DNA of 5,602 nt from Bradyrhizobiaceae bacterium (GTDB lineage Bacteria > Pseudomonadota > Alphaproteobacteria > Rhizobiales > Hyphomicrobiaceae): NCBI GenBank assembly GCA_947475855.1, contig CANJPN010000436.1, positions 1 through 5,602 of the forward strand, read 5' to 3'. Positions 5,467-5,602 of this stretch are shown one piece after another (positions within the stretch are counted from its first letter, which is position 1; every line of letters begins with the position of its first letter). The notes under the pieces were generated by a model. It was given only the letters and a program-made list of their open reading frames with translations, ran no database searches and was not told the DNA's origin. The translations under genes and the position numbers were made by a program.

Positions 5467-5602
5467 TTGAAGCAATCGGCCCAAGCGGTGCACACACACA
5501 CGGGTGTCCAGGTGGCATACTCACTTCTGCGTTCACGTGCGGCATCCCTCGCTTTCGCGGCGAGTATTGTTACGGGATGGAGTAGCGCCCACGCCCAAAC
5601 AA
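5467..5602 (+). CDS. Exported protein, N-terminal part with signal peptide (runs off right edge; start uncertain)
   Basis: The plus-strand frame through the right edge ends in a textbook Sec signal peptide: basic residues (LLRSRAAS), a hydrophobic core (LAFAASIVTGW) and a cleavage site SSAHA|QT. The mature protein lies outside the window, so its identity (outer-membrane receptor, solute-binding protein or other) cannot be told. No ATG exists in this frame. Candidate starts are TTG 5467 (giving MKQSAQ...), GTG 5488 and GTG 5512. TTG 5467 is chosen tentatively because it opens with a usual MKQ and gives a 43-residue leader, long but within range; its ribosome-binding site is poor. The frame is open without a stop from 5113, so a longer N-terminal region (for example from GTG 5146 or GTG 5191) cannot be excluded. 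The promoter-like sequence at 5339-5367 favours the shorter form. Third-position G/C is clearly lower than in the central genes. Confidence 0.5.
   Translation, partial: MKQSAQAVHTHTGVQVAYSLLRSRAASLAFAASIVTGWSSAHAQT

Noticed and set aside
5034..5501. Minus-strand frame of 155 codons at the right
   Set aside because: Cys/Ser-rich, overlaps the start of the NMT1-like gene in another frame, no ribosome-binding site; the plus-strand frame reads more like protein and ends in a signal peptide.
1..5602. CRISPR arrays, rRNA or riboswitches
   Set aside because: No regularly spaced repeats, rRNA segments or known riboswitch cores seen on reading both strands.

Overview
The window looks like a high-GC alphaproteobacterial chromosome, most like Bradyrhizobium or Rhodopseudomonas. 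This rests on the strong G/C third-position bias of the central genes, the style of the proteins (cupin, bacterial luciferase-like and salicylate-hydroxylase-like enzymes, NMT1-like solute-binding protein) and a Rhizobiales-type membrane protein at the left. The assignment is inferred from protein style, not from a search.

Left part (1-1076): the window opens inside an insertion sequence. The first 27 codons of an IS1595-like transposase read leftward and end at position 82. The likely end of the element lies near 147. Immediately beyond it, on the same strand, is the N-terminal part (about 148-547) of a polytopic membrane protein, which the element seems to have cut in two. Positions 548-984 hold no convincing gene. 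They are followed by a cluster of three hairpins (985-1044), including a perfect 20-bp palindrome, just downstream of the cupin gene.

Central part (1077-4061): this is a compact metabolic locus. A single-domain cupin gene is transcribed leftward. Divergently, and probably as an operon, lie a luciferase-like flavin-dependent oxidoreductase (LLM) and a group A FAD-dependent aromatic-ring hydroxylase of the salicylate/3-hydroxybenzoate/6-hydroxynicotinate hydroxylase type. The 132-bp divergent region holds a direct repeat around a good -10 candidate and a small palindrome, so one local regulator may control both directions. Two flavin monooxygenases with a cupin suggest oxidative breakdown of an aromatic or heterocyclic compound. 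The substrate cannot be read from sequence.

Right part (4062-5602): a convergent gene encodes an NMT1/THI5/SsuA-type substrate-binding-fold protein. It has no signal peptide, many cysteines and no adjacent ABC permease or ATPase genes, so it may be a cytosolic ligand-binding or metabolic protein rather than a transporter component. Beyond it the base composition drops. A rightward frame stays open from 5113 to the window edge and ends in a convincing signal peptide (Ala-His-Ala cleavage site), with a promoter-like TTGACC-17-TGTAAT upstream. This is probably the start of an exported protein whose body lies outside the window.
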